Source of the DNA: Sialis fuliginosa
Lineage: Eukaryota > Arthropoda > Insecta > Megaloptera > Sialidae
Length of the DNA: 64,000 nucleotides
Direction of reading: 5' to 3'
NCBI GenBank assembly: GCA_961205875.1
Contig: OY540821.1
Location: 6,386,001 to 6,450,000, forward strand
Positions 12,546 to 24,577 of the stretch are shown here, one piece after another (position 1 is the first letter of the stretch; every line of letters begins with the position of its first letter). Position numbers and translations under genes: made by a program. Under the pieces are notes generated by a model that was given only the letters and a program-made list of their open reading frames with translations, searched no databases and had not been told where the DNA came from.

Positions 12546-13422
12546 ATTTCTCCTCTGTTATGAAATGAACCATTTGAATTATAATTTTTTTTTTAATTAG
12601 TTTTTTCGAAAAAATGAATAGAACATAAATTATAGATATTGATATTACCTACAATTTTTAACCTGACCATTTTTCTCTATCTCGCACTGTTTCAAAGTAA
12701 TTCGAAAAATTCAAAAATCGACGTAGGTAAACATCTGTATCCGGTTGAAAGATCGTTTTCAAAAATAGGACATTTTCTTCCCAGACAAAAATTAATCTTA
12801 AATATAAAATTTCATCCTTTTACGATTTGTCGTATTTGACTTACAGCGCATACAGACAGACCGACAGACGGACACACAGACATCATGGCGAAAATAGTCA
12901 GAATGGATTAAGGGAAGATCAAAATGGATAATTTCATCAAAATCCGGATTTCGAAAAAAATCAGCTTGACTATACTTACTAATACTATATGTATTATGTA
13001 TATTTCATATACACATGAGTATAAGTCAGTTAAATTAATCTTCTATGTTTTGTCGTATTTGAGTTAGAACGTCCACAAACTGACAGACACACGGACATGA
13101 AGACGAAAAAAAAAGTTAATCAAAGAAAGATAAAAATATATTTACATTACCTACATTTTATTCTTGCCAAAAAAAGTAAAATAATTATTTTTGCGATAAA
13201 AAAATAATTATCACATACTTGTTATAGAACGATCATTCAAAAATCATTTTGAAGTTTGTAATCTCTATTTTTCGATGTTTTTTTCCGATTTAAATTCAAT
13301 CGATTTTTCAAAATCCTGGATAAAAATGAACCAAAGCCGGAAAAATACTTTTAAATCATGGATGAGTTTACTTGTTTTCATTTTAAAGTTAGTTTAAATA
13401 TAAGTACAATAACATAACTCAC

Positions 13423-13591
13423 CTTTACTAACATCAGAAGGGTGGATAGAAATAGAAGGTAGTTCTTCAGTGTTAAGAGATATATTAAGGTTGCTCTTTC
13501 TCTTCGAGCTTTTATCCTTTTCTGACAGAAGGCACGGGCCCAAACCTCTTGAAGATGCTCTGGAAGATGTTTCTGAACTGGCAGGACTTTT
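13423..13591 (-). CDS. Svil: Supervillin-like exon, Ser/Lys-rich
   Basis: This is the third recognisable exon of the supervillin-like gene. The acceptor is tgtattacAG before 13591 and the donor is AGTAAAG|GTGAGT at 13423. It opens in phase 0, which matches the phase-0 end of the 18711-18903 exon, and encodes 56 codons plus one base (phase 1 out). The peptide starts KSPASSETSSRASSRG, has a basic core SEKDKSSKRKS and ends HPSDVSKG. It has no domain and is compatible with a disordered cytoskeletal scaffold. A Harbinger-like MITE starts only 24 bp upstream of the acceptor (13616), so the natural branch point of this intron probably lies inside the MITE or is squeezed between it and the exon. Later exons were not found between 1 and 13400 and must lie beyond the left edge or be too short to recognise. 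Confidence 0.62.
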
Positions 13592-13615
13592 CTGTAATAC
13601 AATAATAACAAATTA

Positions 13616-13941
13616 TGTCCGGTATTATAAAGGACTTAACAAAATTTGTTAGCTAGCAATTACATTCAAATGGGGTATTAATACTGTACTAGTATCTAAG
13701 GATTAGTTATGGAATTTAGAGCAGTGACACTTCAACTAATTGTAACACAGTTGGCATCTTTGACCGTACAAAATAATTTTCATAACATCACCACTGTACC
13801 GTTTGTATTTACCTTCAACGCGTGCGCGAAACTTGTCAAAGTCATCAACAAACTCCAAAAGAACTGTCTTATAAGTTTGATATCTCAGTTGAAAGTGTTT
13901 GTTAGCTAACAAATTTGTTAGTTCCTTTATGATACCGGACA
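13616..13941. mobile_element. Harbinger-like MITE (TGTCCGGTATTATAAAGG), duplication TTA
   Basis: Ends TGTCCGGTATTATAAAGGA and TCCTTTATGATACCGGACA, flanked by TTA (13613-13615, 13942-13944). A 3-bp TWA duplication is typical of PIF/Harbinger. It lies 24 bp from the 13591 splice acceptor. Confidence 0.75.
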
Positions 13942-13958
13942 TTAGTGTGTTTAATATA

Positions 13959-14947
13959 CAGTTGAACTCCTATAAGTTCGAATTCCCCTCCATCGAAGGA
14001 GAAATTGTTTTCCTCACTCTTTACGCATGCGCAAACGGTGAGAAAATAATTATTAAAGTGGTTTCACAATATGCATAATGCCAGTAATAAAGTATCACTG
14101 AAATTATGATTTTAAATAATGAAATAAGTTAAAAGATTCTAAAAAATGTATTTCTTTTTATATTAAAAGCAAGATTAATATGATTTTTGTTAAAAAAAAA
14201 AACGAAAAATACAGCAATCCGCCATGTTTGATAAAACAACAGTCAGAGTGGATGACGTCACGGCTACGTAAACGTCATTTTTGTTTCATTAATATCTGCA
14301 CTCTATAAATTATTTTGTGGTTTTAAATTGTCAATTTGCTCAGTTTTGTGTTACCAAAAGTAAAACCGAGAAACGTTAGAGATGGAACAAGGATTTATTA
14401 TAGTTGACAAGGAGTGTTTACATAGGTGTGACGTCAAAAATGCGCCATGACACCTGCGAGTGTTTTGGCGTCAAATTCAAAATTAGTTTTAAAAGAGTCA
14501 ATTTTTGTGATAAAACCTTTATTTTCTGTAGAAATATGCATTTTTTTGGAAATAAGAGACACGTAAGATCATCATAAAATAGTTTTTAAAAATTAGGCAT
14601 CATGCCTATTATACCTATAAATGAAAATATACGTACAACGTTATTAAACAGACGAAAAAAATACAATATGTAATCAAATACCTACATTAGTATTCAAATA
14701 AAACTCAAATATAGTCACTAGACCTATTCCTGAAGACGCCATATATTACAAATGATGAACTGTCAGATAACTTTTCAATTTGACCACCAGGGAGTTATGT
14801 TAAATCGCTCTGAGTAAAGTGTGCGAGAGAGAGAAAGCTATTCCCATTCATTTTATTAGATCGGTATTGTGATAGAAGGTATACCCTGTAAGTTCTAATT
14901 CTGAAAATTTTTGGTCCCGTAGCTTAGAACTTATTGGAGTTCTACTG
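13959..14947. mobile_element. pogo-like MITE carrying a nested 540-bp MITE
   Basis: CAGTTGAACTCCTATAAGTT at the left and AACTTATTGGAGTTCTACTG at the right are inverted repeats flanked by TA (13957-13958 and 14948-14949). Removing the nested element at 14071-14609 leaves about 450 bp. Confidence 0.7.
14071..14609 (+). mobile_element. 540-bp GGCATGATGCC-ended MITE, copy A
   Basis: Ends ATGCATAATGCC and GGCATCATGCCTA are inverted repeats. The internal sequence is nearly the same as at 17236-17767 and, inverted, at 56941-57457. It contains a perfect TGACGTCA at 14253-14260 and a second GTGACGTCAAAAATGCGCC. Confidence 0.75.
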
Positions 14948-15624
14948 TAGTGTTTTTTAAGTCACTCTTTTTCCAAACTTTTTAAACTACTGTATGATTA
15001 AATATAATTTACCATTACTTAATTTTAAGTGTCATTTTTTTCTAAATTAAAATTTACAGAAAAATACAATTAATCTTATTTATCAAATAAATTCCAAATT
15101 CACATCCGCATCCCCAAATTCTACCTTCCCAATATTCGTATCCGCTAAAACGACATCCGTTATATCCTCAATCAAAACCCCAAAATAACTGTCATATAAA
15201 TTTGACACCCCGTTTGAAAGTGTTTGCAAGCTTGCAAATATTTGTTAGTTAGGCATATGTAATACCAGACATTAGTCATATTGACAATTGAATGACTCAT
15301 AGCTAAATCAAATATGATTTTATTAAAAATTTTTAAAAGGTGATAAAATTGAAAACATAAATTTTTCATAAAGTTCAGTTAAATTTAATTGAATAAATTT
15401 CCCAACTGATTAATTGAACTATATAGTTTTATGTTTGTAGATTGAAAATCAATCCATTAATTTGTTATGGTTCATTAAAAATCCAATCAACCGAAGAAGG
15501 TAGAGCGAAAAAGTTTATATAGGAAAGAATACTTTATAATTCATTATAGAAATTAACTTGATTTGTTAGTTTAATATTGATTTTTTTATACTTCAATTAA
15601 AAATGTTTTGAAAGTAATATAAAA

Positions 15625-16100
15625 ATATCTGCCATGGGAACAACGGGACTTTCTTATACGTTATCCTAACAGTGAATAGTATACGTGATTCTTATTTTAT
15701 TAAAACATTTCTGACAAACTAATAAGATAGAATAAAATGAATAATATAGATATTATTCCTACATTATATAACAAATGATTTTTTTTGAACGTAATAACTG
15801 AAAACAGATGTTTACTCTTGTCAATTTTTGAAATTTCGAATAATTTTTGAAATAAGAAAAAAATGTTTTAGATAAAAAATGTCGAGTATGTTATTATCTA
15901 TAATTTATTCCTCATACATTTTTTTCCAACATTTATGATTTAGCCAGAAAGAATTTTTTTATGTAATTATTTAGACTCACCCACACTGTTCACTCTCAGT
16001 ATTACGTATAAGAAAGTCCCATGGTACCTATGGCAAACTCGCACACTGTTCAATCTCTGTAATACGTATAAGAAAGTCCCATGACACTCATGGCAGATAT
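15625..16100. mobile_element. ATCTGCC-ended inverted-repeat element, copy 2
   Basis: ATATCTGCCATGGGAACAAC at the left and CTCATGGCAGATAT at the right, with the same interior as copy 1. Confidence 0.7.
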
Positions 16101-17235
16101 TTCTCCTCTGTTATGAACCATTTAAATTATAATAAAAATTATTTAATACGAGTATGTTATACCGTTTGAATCAGTTTGGGATTTTATGTTGTTTGGGTAA
16201 ATACAAGCTATAATATATAAAAAAAATGGTGATTGCCCTACGAATACAACATAGTGTTTTTTTTTATTTTTTAAAATGTATTATTATTTTTTCTGGTTTA
16301 CTATGTACAGAGGATCATAATAAAATTACCTCTGATGAGTCATAAGTACCTCTATAATATATTTCAAGCACCGTCAAATTCGACCGACAGATTATAAAAA
16401 AAATGTTTTTTTTTGAAAATAAAAAAAAATTGAAAATCAAAACAATTTTTTTTTCGAAAACTATAAATTTTTGGAAAGTAATATTTGGTCAGCCAAACTC
16501 ATGTAAAGCCGGCTAGAGCCTTTAACTTCTTTCTAATTATTATAAAATAATATTATAATTCCTTACAAATATTTTTGTGTACGATTTATTATTAAACTTT
16601 GTTTCTATAATATTTATTAGTATCGACACAAATCGATAGACCAGCTTTAATTAAATAATATACATTTAAATAAAATTGCCCAAACAAAATAAGAAAAAAA
16701 AAATTCAAACAATCCAAAATTTGGGTATTAAAAAATTATAACCATACTCAAAAGTTTAAAAAAGAATATGAAAACAAGGTAGTGACATTTTGACATCTCC
16801 TGTAAAATTTGCAAAAATGGATTCATCTGTATTTATTCTTTTATTCATCATTTTATAGTTTGTTATTATAGCAATGTATAAAATAAACTAATAATAATAA
16901 TAATATTTACCTCGTTTTAATAAATAAAATTATTATTTCAATCACAAACACTCACATAAATACAAAAAATACACATATTTTGAATAAAAAGCATTTTGTG
17001 CACATCCAAACTACTTAATAATAATAATATCTATCAAAATAAAATAAAACAAGGCAAACTCTATACCAAACTAACGAACCCATTGGCGTCAACAAGAAGG
17101 AGACAACTAGGAGTTGAAATAAAATTGTTCTATTTTAAAAATAGACAATATGGGGATTAATTAATAAAAAAAAGTTGTAATGGTTATCACAAGACTTACA
17201 CGTAATATTGAGAGACATAATGTACCGTGTACCTA
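16101..17235. other. AT-rich intron sequence of the supervillin-like gene
   Basis: Poly-A/T stretches and a short (AAT)n run near 16890. I see no gene, and no repeat with clear ends. Confidence 0.4.
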
Positions 17236-17767
17236 ATAGGCATAATGCCAGTAACAAAGTATCACTGAAATTATGATTTTAAATAATGAAATACATAAGT
17301 TAAAAAGATTCTAAAAAATGTATTTATTTTTATATTAAAAGCGAGATTAATACGATTTTTGTTAAAATAAAAACGCAAAATACAGCAATCCGCCATGTTT
17401 GATAAAACAACAGTCAGAGTGGATGACGTCACGGCTACGTAAACGTCATTTTTGTTTCATTAATATCTGCACTGTTTATAAATTATAATCAATTTGTTCA
17501 GTTTTGTGTTACCAAAAGTAAAACCAAGAAACATTAGCGATGGAACAAGGATTTATTATAGTTGACAAGGAGTGTTTACATAGGCGTGACGTCAAAAATG
17601 CGCCATGACATCTGCGAGTGTTTTGGCGTCAAATTCAAAATTAGTTTTAAAAGGGTCAATTTTTGTGATTAAACCTTTATTTTCTGCAGAAATATGCATT
17701 TTTTTGGAAATAAGAGACACGTAAGATCATCATAAAATAGTTTTAAAAATTAGGTATCATGCCTATT
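17236..17767 (+). mobile_element. 540-bp GGCATGATGCC-ended MITE, copy B
   Basis: Ends ATAGGCATAATGCC and TATCATGCCTATT. By eye it is roughly 95% identical to copy A over its length. TGACGTCA is at 17424-17431. It sits in an intron of the supervillin-like gene. Confidence 0.75.
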
Positions 17768-18710
17768 GTATATTAAAAAATGTTTTTAATTATTAAATAT
17801 TTTTAGAAAATAAATTGTTTAGAAAATAAAAAATCTTAATTATTAATCCAGTATATTTATTATACAAATTATAGTGACCTTTTTTTGCTCTACACTTACA
17901 CATTTTTTATATTTTTCTTTTTACTTGCAATTTTTTAACTACGCAAATTAGCTTTTACAACTGCAGTTTTCATTTTTGGAACTGCAGAAACAAGCTAAAA
18001 CTACACACTAACATAACCCCTGCTTCGAAATACATAACCTAACCGACCGTCCAGTTATCGGGCGAGGAACATATTTTATTACCGGTAAATACAAACACGA
18101 TCAGAAACCGAGAAATATTCGCAAAAGTCCAAAAAAAGGAAAAATTTTCAGGTGGTCTTAAACTTTTGCAGGGCAGTGTATATTTTTTAAATCCTCTTAT
18201 TTTCTCTGATTAACCATCCCACTGTACATACAAACAAAAACCACACAAACAACCATTTGTAACCAAGTTCCTGCAAGCAAATACAGATTTAAAAGATAAA
18301 AATCTACGTATATATGCACAAATATGAATATGGTAAACATATTAAATATTTAAGGGTAGATTTCTGGCAAAATATTTAACCCTAATGATATGACTATTAT
18401 ATCGTGTTTACACATTGATTTATTACTTTTGAAAAGTTGTACTAAATTGTATTGGGCTGTCAACTAAATTGGTTGTTTTAGAAATTTCGTTATACATTAA
18501 TTTTAAAAATATTTTTTATATGCGTTTTTTTCAATGGTAACTTTTTTTATATTATTTATTATTTAAAGGATCTGATTTTACGTGAATAAATATAAATAAA
18601 TTATTCGAAATATTTCTAATCCGGAACAATTGAAAAAAAAAAAAAAATTTATTTTAAAATGAAGTATTATTTTTGTCGAGATTTAAGAAAATTAAATTTT
18701 CCCAATTTAC

Positions 18711-18903
18711 CTCATGACTATTGAGTCTACGGGATCTCTCTAAAGATGGTGTAACAGCTAAAGATGAGTTGTTCGTGGAGGCTACACGCATACGTGACGA
18801 TCTCGTCGATCTAATGGCAGCGCTGGAGCTTCCGTTGCGGCCGCTCGTACCGCTTGCCACATCTCCAACTGCTGGCTCGGGTGTCGGTGTCACATTTCTG
18901 TTC
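18711..18903 (-). CDS. Svil: Supervillin-like exon, Ser/Thr/Arg-rich linker
   Basis: This is the next internal exon of the supervillin-like gene. The acceptor is taatttacAG just upstream of 18903 and the donor is CATGAG|GTAAAT at 18711. The first base, G, completes the Arg codon left open by the 24978-25326 exon, and the exon then reads 64 full codons and ends in phase 0. The peptide starts NRNVTPTPEPAVGD and continues through IRSTRSSRMRVAST to SLERSRRLNSHE: low-complexity, basic and Ser/Thr-rich, as expected for the disordered N-terminal half of supervillins. No domain is visible. A TIR element begins 55 bp upstream of the acceptor (at 18959), so much of the 3' part of the preceding intron is transposon. 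The opposite-strand reading frame here is a shadow. The phase match to both neighbours is the main evidence; the family name is inferred from the first exon. Confidence 0.68.
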
Positions 18904-18958
18904 CTGTAAATTAAAATAAAAACTGCAATGCATATAACACAAGAAGTAAATGCACAGT

Positions 18959-19680
18959 GCTTCCTCGTACTAAATTCACCAAAGGTAATTAATTACTGAA
19001 CAATTTAAATAAAAACCGATGCTCAGATAAATTGGTTAACCATTTAATTTTTATACAATTTTACTAAAAAATATTAGTTCGAAATTTTTCTTAAGACGCA
19101 CCTAATTATTTTTTCGTATATTTTTAATTTTTTGACAAACAATCTAAATCTAAATATATGCAAACGTCAAAATAACAGTTAATATATCAAAGTAAATATC
19201 AGTTTAAAAAAACAAAACACGATTTTTAAAAATAAATTGAGATAAATCTTTGTAAGGGAATGTTTTACAACAAAAGTTGTAGACCCATATTATAGGAAAT
19301 TGAATGCTCTACAAAAAATATTTTATAAAATTTTCACGTAACATGTGTCGTTCTTGAGATATCTTGAAAAAATAAATATTTTGGGATGTAACCCCTCCAC
19401 CTTACACACGATTTTGAAATGGGACTGTCCTCAAGCCAGATCCAACCATCCGACCAAGTTTCAACAATATCGATTCATGAGTTATGCGTGTGACAAGGAT
19501 GCAGGGGACAGACAGACGGACGGACGGACACACGGTCAGACAGACAGACACAGAACGAAAAGTGTTTGTCTTGACATGAAACGAAAAGATCAATTTAAAA
19601 TTTTGAAATCGGAGAACAATTTTTTTGTCTCAATCTAAAACGATCACAAAGCTTCTCGTATCTTCGATATTGCGAAGAAG
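18959..19680 (+). mobile_element. GCTTCCTCG-ended element, copy 2, in the supervillin-like intron
   Basis: It has the same order of blocks as the 7491 copy, ending TTCGATATTGCGAAGAAG. It starts 55 bp upstream of the acceptor of the 18711-18903 exon. Confidence 0.65.
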
Positions 19681-19717
19681 TAAAAATGTTTATAATAAAA
19701 GTTGTAGAAAACGTTTT

Positions 19718-20046
19718 GCTTCCTCGCAATATCGAAGATACGAGAAGCTTTGTGATCGTTCCAGATTGAGAAAAAAATGTTCTCCGATTTCAAAATTTTA
19801 AATTGATCTTTCCGTTTCACGTCAAGACAAACACTTTTCGTTCCGTGTCTGTCTGTCTGTCCGTCCGTCCATCCGTGTGTCCAAGTATCCGTCCGTCTGA
19901 CAGACAGACACGGAACAAAAAGTGTTTGTCTTGACGTGAAATGGAAAGATCAATTTAACATTTTGAAATCAGAGAACATTTTTTTGTCTCAATCTATGTA
20001 AAACGATCACAAAGCTTCTCGTATCTTCAATATTTCGAGGAAGCAA
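19718..20046. mobile_element. Fold-back pair of terminal segments of the GCTTCCTCG element
   Basis: An inverted terminal segment (from GCTTCCTCGCAATATCGAAG) and a direct one (to TTTCGAGGAAGC) face each other around a CAGACAGACA-rich centre, giving a palindrome of about 330 bp immediately beside copy 2. Confidence 0.6.
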
Positions 20047-20676
20047 AATGCAAAACATCATAATGATTCCATTAATTTGCACAATACTGTAGGTGTAGGT
20101 ATATATTGATAGATGTAAAAGAGATCCCGAGCGAATCGAGCAAGAGGGGGAGGGGGGGGGGGGGGTTCTGGTGTTTAGCGTCTTTGCACTGAAACCATAA
20201 CCGTGTTGTGTCCTTGATTATAATGATGCTGGTACAACGGAACACAGTTACAGAGTAAATGAGCTTTGAAGAAACTCGCAACCGTCATTAACTCTACAAG
20301 CGATGATAATATCGCATACAATTTATTAATAAAGTGAAAACAATAGCCTGGTTTCGTTTTGTTTTTATTTTGCACGCACTCTTGGTGACACAGATAATAA
20401 AAATAACTAACAAAATACCAAAGATCACGCATCATTGATGATACCACGATCTCTAAAACCTAGCTTCTTTTACTTCCATGTTCTGAAGGAAATGGAAGTA
20501 TTACAATACCGTCGAAAAATCGTGTCCGAGATAAGAGCAGATTTTGATTGTACTACCTTCAAAACGTAAAGAAAAGTTAATTTCCGCATGGTGGCTGTGC
20601 GTAGAATTTTCTTTCGTTTAATTTTTTATACACAATTTGTTTTTCTATAATTTTCGTTTGAAACTTTTCTTACATT

Positions 20677-21231
20677 GAATACGTTTACACAGCGCTTTTA
20701 TTCCGGTTTAACTATAACCGATGTAATAAAACCGGGTATAAAAGTCCGTGTAAATGGCACTTTACATCCGACATAACTAATCGGGTTTTATTTATGCTAT
20801 TCCTCTTGGTCTACGGGAATAGCATAAGTAAACCGGAATAGAGCAGGAATAAAAATGCGTGTAAACTGCATGGACATAGTTATACCTATTTAGCCAACCT
20901 CAAAAAATATAAGTATCTACGGAATATAGGGACTTCATCGTAATGCACTTCGCATTAATATTTGAAAAAGCGTCGTAAATTAAAACATGGTTAAAACACT
21001 TGAGACGAAGAGATGGAAAACAATAGAAACGTGATTCGTGGGACATAAAAAAAACGAACTATTTTTGAGATTTCTTGTTGGTACACCATCGAACTTATAG
21101 CGTATTTCAAATCGGAATTATAATTCCAGCTGACGTCACTTATTCTCGTATGTGTAAACAGCATCACTTGAAACGGTTTAACTACATCGATTATAATACA
21201 ATCGGAATAACGGCGCTGTGTAGACGTATTC
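20677..21231. mobile_element. CGTTTACACAGCGC inverted-repeat element, copy 1
   Basis: TGAATACGTTTACACAGCGC at the left and GGCGCTGTGTAGACGTATTC at the right are inverted repeats. A hairpin around GGGAATAGCATAAGTAAACCG lies within, and TGACGTCA is at 21131-21138. About 555 bp, in a supervillin-like intron. Confidence 0.75.
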
Positions 21232-21877
21232 ATTGTCTTTCGTTTCTGATTGTTAGTTATAAGTTAAAAAAACTTTTTTTAAAACAGTTTAGACGGTTAT
21301 TTTTAAATTTCGAAATTTGGTATTGTGACAAATTCACTGGTAAAACGTAAAAGTTTTAATATAATAATATCATTTTTTTTTTAATTAAAATTTTTTTGAG
21401 ATTCACTGTATTAACAAATATTTAGTCTAGTTACCTATTTTTTGTATTTATAAAATCAATAAAAAAAACTATAAATAATTACGTAACAAATGCGTTGGAT
21501 TTTTCGTATAAATATTAAAGAATGTAAATATTTAAAAAACAAACACATTGTACAATTTTTACGCCGACAATTAAAAATTTCGTAGAACAGGATATAAGAT
21601 AACATACCTACAGCCCAACAATTCCGTTGTTCAATATTTAATACAACATTTTCAGATAATTGTTTTTCGACTTTTCCATAAATTTCTAAGAAATGTTTTA
21701 ATTAATTTTAAGATAATTAAAAAAGATGTGGTATGCAATTAAAACATTCAAGAGTGGTTGGTATAAGGCTTCACATAAAACGAGACGAGACTACATTTAG
21801 GCAAGTCTCGTCATGTCCAAAAAGTTAGCCCCCCCCCCCCCCCCAAATGCATATTTTTAATTAATTTCATGTGCAAT

Positions 21878-22159
21878 TAGGGTGACCAGATTTTAGTTTT
21901 GGTAAACCCTGAGATGTAAATGAAGACCCCTTTTTTATTTTATTTTATCTTTTTTATTTTTATTTAATTTTTTTATTATTTATTTTCATAAAAATTTTTA
22001 CCATAATCTGCACTTTTGTGTACCCTGCTTTATTTTTGATGACCTTTTTTTTTAGTCGTTATTTTTTTTTGCAAAAACCTGAGAAATTGCACCCAAACCC
22101 GGAGATCCAGTGTGCAAACCCGGAAATTCCGGGTCAAAACTGGAAACCTGGTCACCCTA
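21878..22159. mobile_element. hAT-like MITE (TAGGGTGACCAG ends) with duplication TGTGCAAT
   Basis: TAGGGTGACCAG and CTGGTCACCCTA are perfect inverted ends. The 8-bp flanks TGTGCAAT at 21870-21877 and 22160-22167 are identical. The core is T-rich, with CCCGGAAATTCCGGG near the right end. Confidence 0.85.
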
Positions 22160-22302
22160 TGTGCAATACTGCAATCGTTTGATAGTATTTGATAGTCTAA
22201 TATTATCGTTTGATAGTTATTACTTTAATTAGTATTAATTCAATAAATTTTATGAAAAAGTTAGCCCCCCCACATTTGATTTTTATTTAAAAATGTCATT
22301 AA

Positions 22303-22793
22303 ATAGGTCTCTTAAAATGAAACAAAAAATGTAAAATGATATTTTGATTTTAACCCTTCAGTCACGATATATTTGCATTTAAATGTCGTTATCAGAGCGT
22401 CCCCTCCCCCCTAATTTCTAAACTATCAATTAAAAAAATCTGAAAAAAATTCAGAATGTAGCTTTTAATTAGTACTTTCACTGAAAATTATAACGAACAC
22501 TGTCAAAATTATTTTGGACCCCCTGCCATAGACTGAAAATTGTACTCAAATTGTTTTTCACTTACCCCATTGAGTGGGGTATCTTTAGATAGGTCTCCTA
22601 AAATGCAACAAAAAATGTCATATGACCTTTTATTTTAACCCTTCAGTCACGATATATTTACATTTAAATGTCGTTATCAGAGCGTCCCCTCCCCCCTTCT
22701 ACTTTTTAAACTATCGATGCAAAAAATCTAAAAAAAAATTCAGAATGTAGCTTTTAGTTAGTACTTTCAATGAAAATTATAACAAACACTGTA
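22303..22793 (+). repeat. Two direct repeats of ~200 bp, 290-bp period
   Basis: Units at 22303-22503 and 22591-22793 share TTCAGTCACGATATATTT, TTATCAGAGCGTCCCCTCCC and TTCAGAATGTAGCTTTTA in the same order, separated by a non-matching spacer. Confidence 0.7.
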
Positions 22794-23753
22794 GCTAGAA
22801 TAGTTTATAAAAAAAAATTAAATACCTCTTGTTTATAAATCGTAATGACTACGGAAACCTATCATGTGCGTGCCCAACACGCACCTGGCCGCATTATTTA
22901 ATTTAAATACACCTTGTTAAAACCACGAGTTTAAATTGTTATTATAAATTGAGTTTTATTTTACTAAAAAAATCATCAAAAGGCATTTTTATTATATTTT
23001 ATAAAACATTTAAATATTATTATAACACGACTTTGTTTATTTACTTTGTGTTTTCAAACAATGAGATAATACATAATGAATCAATGATTATTTTTACTAG
23101 AGGCATTTAGCCAAATACATCGAATTTTATTACATGAGTCATATTTACTAAACTGACAGTGCAAATAAATTTTATCTACTTATAAACACACTCAACCAAA
23201 CTACGCCAAAATATTTATTTAACGGTTTTCGTATCAATGTTCAAGATTCTTGGCGATAGAGTGCAAAAAACTAGGAAATGCTTTTTAAGGCCTTCAAACA
23301 TAATGTATTTATAACTATGCAATTTTAAGAAATTTAAATGTAGAAATAACTATATAGAATTTAATTGAAATAAGGTAAAGGCACCAGTTATGGCCGCTAT
23401 ATGAGCAAGTTTTCTTTTTTTTCTTTTTTTTCTTTATTAATGGGATTGTTTTTCGTAATTCTCATGAACTCATGTTACTAATAAAACAAGTAACTCTTTA
23501 TTTAATCAATTTAATTACCAAAATCTGCAAATATAGTTTGTTTTTTAAATTATAGCCTTTTATTTTGTTTATGTGTTTTCTCCAGTAATGGATAAAGTAA
23601 AACCAGTAATGAGCATGAAGTGATAGACACTTACTAATGATAAATACTACGACACAAAAGATATAAAAGAAAGAATCGTCTTTGAAACAATGTAAAGCAG
23701 TTGCTATGATAATATAATTATTAATAAATAAATTACACTAATAATTAGTTTAA

Positions 23754-23978
23754 ATGTCTACCATTTTGACACCTATTGGTCGATTGCCATCAAATCACAC
23801 TGTAATACAGTTAAATGTATGTAGATTAATATTCAGAAATGGTAGTAATCAAATATCAACACATATTTCTAATTCAGTACATTTAATTAAATATTTGCCA
23901 TTACTAGAGTCCTTATTTGAATTAAAAAATTGTCAAGTGCAAGGCGAGCCTCACGTATTAGTGTTTATTACCGCATAG
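23754..23978 (+). CDS. Possible small ORF, 74 residues, unidentified
   Basis: ATG to TAG encodes MSTILTPIGRLPSNHTVIQL and on to QGEPHVLVFITA. Its composition is less AT-skewed than most chance frames here, with few Lys/Asn/Phe runs. It has no signal peptide, membrane segment or motif I recognise. A piggyBac-like end-like sequence (TTAACCCGG...TTGGGTCAAATTGACCC, about 24002-24067) follows directly, so it may be a transposon remnant rather than a gene. It lies in the 6-kb intron between the first two supervillin-like exons, on the opposite strand. Confidence 0.2.
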   Translation: MSTILTPIGRLPSNHTVIQLNVCRLIFRNGSNQISTHISNSVHLIKYLPLLESLFELKNCQVQGEPHVLVFITA

Positions 23979-24189
23979 TTTTTAAAATTCGATTGTGTTA
24001 ATTTAACCCGGTAGTAAAGGTGTGAAAAATCATCACGTCGGTGAAGACGTTGGGTCAAATTGACCCGTTAGACATTTGAGTAAGACATGTCATTAGATCC
24101 CCAGTCTAATATAAATCACATAATATACCCCATTATTTTTTTTTTAATTATCTTAATCACAACAATATTGACAAAATATGTCTGCATGA

Positions 24190-24434
24190 TTTACCTTGGG
24201 TTGCATAAAGCAAAATTAATCATGATTAGTTAATCAGTTGTTTTCAAATCATTATTACGTCAATTATAAAAAACAATAACGGTTATGATAAATGTTATAA
24301 CTTAAAAAATTATCATATGTAGTGAATTGTTCATTTACAAATTGAGATTAAGTTAAGAATTAACATTAATCATGGTTTGAAAACAACTGATTAACTAATC
24401 GTGGTTAATTTTGCTTTATGCAACCCAAGGTTAA
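24190..24434. mobile_element. CCTTGGGTTGCATAAAGC inverted-repeat MITE
   Basis: TTTACCTTGGGTTGCATAAA at the left and TTTATGCAACCCAAGGTTAAA (shortened at the right end) form inverted arms of about 75 bp, including TGATTAGTTAATCAGTTGTT. About 245 bp. Confidence 0.65.
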
Positions 24435-24577
24435 AGTTAAACAAACGTAATGGAGGGTTTGGATATATATTGAATTAATTCAATATCTTTCTGATCTGAT
24501 AAAAAAAATGTTGTAAAAAAGTCACGTTAACGGAGACGTTGGGTCAGATTGATCTATCAACAACTTTCCAAACACAA

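Noticed and set aside
19345..19638. 97-codon frame rich in DRQTDGRTHGQTD
   Set aside because: It is a read-through of the GACGGACAGACAGA microsatellite inside the GCTTCCTCG element.
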